Assembly: GCA_934654775.1 (NCBI GenBank) | Contig: CAKUGR010000012.1 | Location: 28,016 to 92,015, forward strand | Direction: 5' to 3' | Length of the DNA: 64,000 bases | Source: an uncultured Collinsella sp. | GTDB lineage: Bacteria > Actinomycetota > Coriobacteriia > Coriobacteriales > Coriobacteriaceae | Part shown: positions 61,527 to 64,000 of the stretch, piece by piece | Numbering within the stretch: the stretch's first letter is position 1 | Layout of the letters: each line of letters begins with the position of its first letter | Made by a program: the position numbers and the translations under genes | The notes under the pieces: generated by a model | Told to the model about the DNA's origin: nothing | Database searches by the model: none | What the model saw: the letters and a program-made list of their open reading frames with translations, nothing else

Positions 61527-61898
61527 TTGGAAGTAGTCTTCTCATCGAAAAAGGTCGAAAAGCAGTGCACCGATCTAACAGCGGCAAAAAAGTTGGTAGG
61601 AGGCGATGATGCCGTTGCACGCGGCCTTCTTGCTCGGATCAACATGTTTAAGCAGGCCGTAACGATAAAGGACATCATCGTTCAAAAGCAATTGCATTTT
61701 CATAAGCTCAACGATCGTGGAAGAAAGAAGCTGGATGGGTATTTCGCTATCGATGTCAAAGGAAGGCGCAGCCCGTGGCGTTTGATAATCCAGCCATTGG
61801 ACGACGAGGGCAATCCTTTTATACCGTGCAACATCGATGAAATTGCCGATATCGTTAGGGTAGTTGGTATTGAGGAGGCAAGTAAGCATTATGAGTAA
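61527..61898 (+). CDS. higB: RelE/HigB-type toxin
   Basis: A 123-residue RelE-fold protein. The start MEVVFSSKKVEKQCTDL, then LLARINMFKQAVTIKDI, FHKLNDRGRKKLDGYFAID and GRRSPWRLIIQP match plasmid-maintenance killer proteins; the basic residues in the last segment would contact mRNA on the ribosome. Such toxins cut mRNA during translation. TTG is the only fitting start. Its end overlaps the antitoxin start by eight bases (ATGAGTAA). Confidence 0.82.
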   Translation: MEVVFSSKKVEKQCTDLTAAKKLVGGDDAVARGLLARINMFKQAVTIKDIIVQKQLHFHKLNDRGRKKLDGYFAIDVKGRRSPWRLIIQPLDDEGNPFIPCNIDEIADIVRVVGIEEASKHYE

Positions 61899-62967
61899 CT
61901 ACGTAGAGTACAAGGACAAAGTTGCCTTCCATCCAGGGTATTACATCGAGGAGATCGTCGAGGATAGCGGTCTTACTCAACAGGATTTTGCAAAACGCCT
62001 GGATACAACTCCCAAAAATCTAAGTAAATTAATTAACGGACAGCAGCGTCTTTCACCCGAAATGGCCTCCAAGCTGTCAAGAATGCTTGGCACCAGTCTT
62101 TACTATTGGGTCAACCTTCAAAATGCCTATGATGCCGTCCTTATTGAAATTGACTCGGCTAAGTTGCTGGAAAACGAGCAGTTTATCCTCAGACAAATTG
62201 GCTACAGCTACTTCAGGGATAATTTTGGCCTGCCCGATCTTCCCCAACAGCTCGAAGCACAAGTTAAGGCAGTACGCAGCTTTTTAGAGGTCGCCTCGTT
62301 AACTGTTCTCACCAAACCCGATTTATCCGTTAGCTTTAGAAGCTCGCAAGACAGCGCAGACACCCGCACGGTCGCAAAAGCAAACGCAATGGTACAGATT
62401 GCAATTAACGAGGCGCGCCGAGTCGACGCGCCAAAGTTCAATAAATCTAAGTTCGAGGCCGCAGTCGACTACGCCCTCACGCAAACAACCAATCATGGCG
62501 GTTTTTACCCCTTAGTGCGTGAAGCGTTCCGCGACGCTGGCGTAATTCTGGTTGTGCTGCCAAATCTCACTGGGTCGAAAACCAATGGGGCCACAAAAAA
62601 GATTGGGTCAAACGTTCTGCTCATGGTCAACGATCGCCGGCTCTACGCCGATTCTTTCTGGTTTACGATGCTTCATGAGGCTGGTCATATCTTGAATGAT
62701 GACCTGGGGATTTCCCTTGATGGCGATACAGGCGAAAGGGAAGAGCGAGCCGATAGATTTGCATCAAATTCCCTTATCGATCCCAATCTTTATTCCATGT
62801 TTGTTAAACAGGGCGATTTTGGCATTTCATCAATAAAATCCTTCGCCACAGAGATTAATCGCGATCCGGGCATCGTTCTTGGACGTCTGCAAAACGATGG
62901 GCTGGTTCAATATAGCGACACCGGTCTGGCAGCGCTGCGCTGTCGCTATAAGGTCGTTGCATCCTAA
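61891..62967 (+). CDS. higA: HigA-type antitoxin fused to ImmA/IrrE metallopeptidase
   Basis: A 358-residue protein. Residues 10-75 are a Cro/cI helix-turn-helix of the HigA type (HPGYYIEEIVEDSGLTQQ, then RLDTTPKNLSKLINGQQRLS). Residues about 190-345 are an ImmA/IrrE peptidase with FWFTMLHEAGHILND, in which HEAGH supplies two zinc ligands and the catalytic Glu, and EERADRFASNSL, a likely third ligand. Fusions of this type are common as long antitoxins next to HigB. The peptidase could remove the antitoxin part or another repressor; that is untested. Confidence 0.87.
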   Translation: MSNYVEYKDKVAFHPGYYIEEIVEDSGLTQQDFAKRLDTTPKNLSKLINGQQRLSPEMASKLSRMLGTSLYYWVNLQNAYDAVLIEIDSAKLLENEQFILRQIGYSYFRDNFGLPDLPQQLEAQVKAVRSFLEVASLTVLTKPDLSVSFRSSQDSADTRTVAKANAMVQIAINEARRVDAPKFNKSKFEAAVDYALTQTTNHGGFYPLVREAFRDAGVILVVLPNLTGSKTNGATKKIGSNVLLMVNDRRLYADSFWFTMLHEAGHILNDDLGISLDGDTGEREERADRFASNSLIDPNLYSMFVKQGDFGISSIKSFATEINRDPGIVLGRLQNDGLVQYSDTGLAALRCRYKVVAS

Positions 62968-63068
62968 ACAAGAGAGCCTTTGTCGCCGTCCACGCTGCCC
63001 CAAAGGACTCCCAGCACGTATAGAATCAAACCGTCCGCCAGATGGCTATTTCTTAGATTGGATGCCAC

Positions 63069-63857
63069 ATGGAGATCCCCAGCACCCTGTGCAGCAATGT
63101 ATACGACTTTGCATTTTGCCCCGAACCCTGCTATGACCGCCTGGCCGACCTCGCTGACCCCGAGGACTGGGGTCCCGGCAACCGCATCCTCAAAAACTAC
63201 CTGTCGTTCTCGTTTAGTCGCGCGGTGTTTTTGACCGAACGCGACGTGGACCAGACCGCGCCGTCCAACCTGCCGCTGGTATTCGACGACGACCGCTGCC
63301 TGTTCAACACCGGCCTGTACACGCGCCGCTACGAGACCATCTACGGTCTGTTTGAACCCAACACCAAGCCCGACGCGCGCCAGCGCTGGTTTTTGAAGGG
63401 CTTCTTTAAGGAAAGCGACCCCATGCTGGTTTCGTTTGAGTACCTGCCGTGCCGCGTGCGTTTTGCCGAGGACCCCTCCGAGCTGGTCTTTGACTACCGC
63501 CTGCCGATCCGCTCCAACATCGACCATATCCTGGGCGACGAGGAAAACCTCACGCGCATTCCCGCAAGTCTGATGGGGGAGGACAACTCGCTGCTGCTGC
63601 GCCGCGCCTTTGAGGGCGCCGTTGTCGAGGCCGCTCGCCGTGCCGCCGCCAACTACACGCTCGCCGTCCCGCAGTTCTACGGTGGTCGGATCCAGCTGCT
63701 GCTGCCGCTGTGCCTGACCGGCGACAAGCCCGAGCTGGCGCTGACCATCCAGCGCGAGGATGGGTTCTATGCCGCGCGCACCTGCCTCTCGCTTGACATG
63801 GCCTACAACAACGCGCGACTTATCTGCCGTCCTGTGACTTCGTGGATTAAGAGGTAA
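63069..63857 (+). CDS. DUF3825 domain protein
   Basis: A 262-residue protein. The C-terminal part, LLLPLCLTGDKPELALTIQR and ARTCLSLDMAYNNARLICRP, ending in TSWIKR, fits DUF3825, a domain often found alone or behind OST-HTH/LOTUS RNA-binding domains in bacteria. Here a stop codon lies just upstream of the ATG, so no N-terminal partner domain is present. GC-rich with native-like codon use. An RNA-related role is only an inference from the family. The last 143 bases of the window show no feature. Confidence 0.72.
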   Translation: MEIPSTLCSNVYDFAFCPEPCYDRLADLADPEDWGPGNRILKNYLSFSFSRAVFLTERDVDQTAPSNLPLVFDDDRCLFNTGLYTRRYETIYGLFEPNTKPDARQRWFLKGFFKESDPMLVSFEYLPCRVRFAEDPSELVFDYRLPIRSNIDHILGDEENLTRIPASLMGEDNSLLLRRAFEGAVVEAARRAAANYTLAVPQFYGGRIQLLLPLCLTGDKPELALTIQREDGFYAARTCLSLDMAYNNARLICRPVTSWIKR

Positions 63858-64000
63858 ATGGTGGTTTAGCTGCAGGTTTGTCGATTGCTTTGCTTACTTT
63901 TGCTTGGCTTGAACCCACGAATTTGGTTGATTTCCGATCTCAGCCGAACACGTTGAGCGGATAGACCGTTCCCGCAGCTAGCCGAACGCCCCCGAGGCCC

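Overview
The window looks like a chromosome segment of a gut Coriobacteriia actinomycete, most like Collinsella. This rests on GC-rich housekeeping genes, the glycogen gene set, LPXTG-type surface anchoring, an actinobacterial-style EPS locus and many small intergenic palindromes. The genus is inferred from gene content and style; no search was run.

Layout. Positions 1-18 kb are core genome: the end of a flippase-type membrane protein, a TetR regulator, a MacAB-like ABC export operon on the minus strand, an L,D-transpeptidase, a single-chain L-serine dehydratase, metK, gltX, priA, def, fmt, rsmB and an FmdB-type zinc ribbon. Positions 18-32 kb hold a minus-strand glycogen cluster read in the order glgB, glgP, glgC, glgD, glgA, then a GH13-GH77 fusion enzyme; together they cover nucleotide-sugar activation, elongation, branching, phosphorolysis and debranching or rearrangement. 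Two of these enzymes (GlgA and GlgB) carry long Lys/Ala/Thr/Pro tails like histone H1. A HAD phosphatase, a thiamine pyrophosphokinase and tRNA-Ala(GGC) follow.

Positions 34-48.6 kb are one plus-strand exopolysaccharide operon. It starts with a LoaP-type NusG paralog and runs through a CapD-like dehydratase, the initiating sugar transferase, glycosyltransferases, the UDP-N-acetyl-L-fucosamine genes (capE, capF, capG), an acyltransferase with a 10-G tract, a Wzy-like polymerase, a pyruvyltransferase, a ferredoxin-like F420-hydrogenase-beta protein and a Wzx flippase. Most genes overlap or abut. GC-rich capE/capF and capG bracket an AT-rich, apparently exchangeable core.

Positions 48.6-63 kb are an accessory and defence region. 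Two near-identical 3' fragments of a UDP-glucose 6-dehydrogenase gene (ugd) bracket an AbiH remnant and an OLD-type ATPase/TOPRIM nuclease. The second fragment is followed at once by a 1202-residue membrane-anchored KAP/YobI-like P-loop ATPase with a small partner gene. Then come an LPXTG surface protein, a DUF1828/DUF1829-type protein, a MNT nucleotidyltransferase with a possibly chimeric small partner, a HigB/HigA module whose antitoxin carries an ImmA/IrrE peptidase domain, and a DUF3825 protein. The best candidate for an undescribed system is the ugd-tail cassette arrangement with the YobI-like ATPase pair. The 10-G tract is a second strong candidate, for phase variation of the EPS. Intergenic spaces hold at least six different families of long inverted repeats; no insertion sequence, integrase or CRISPR array was recognised.
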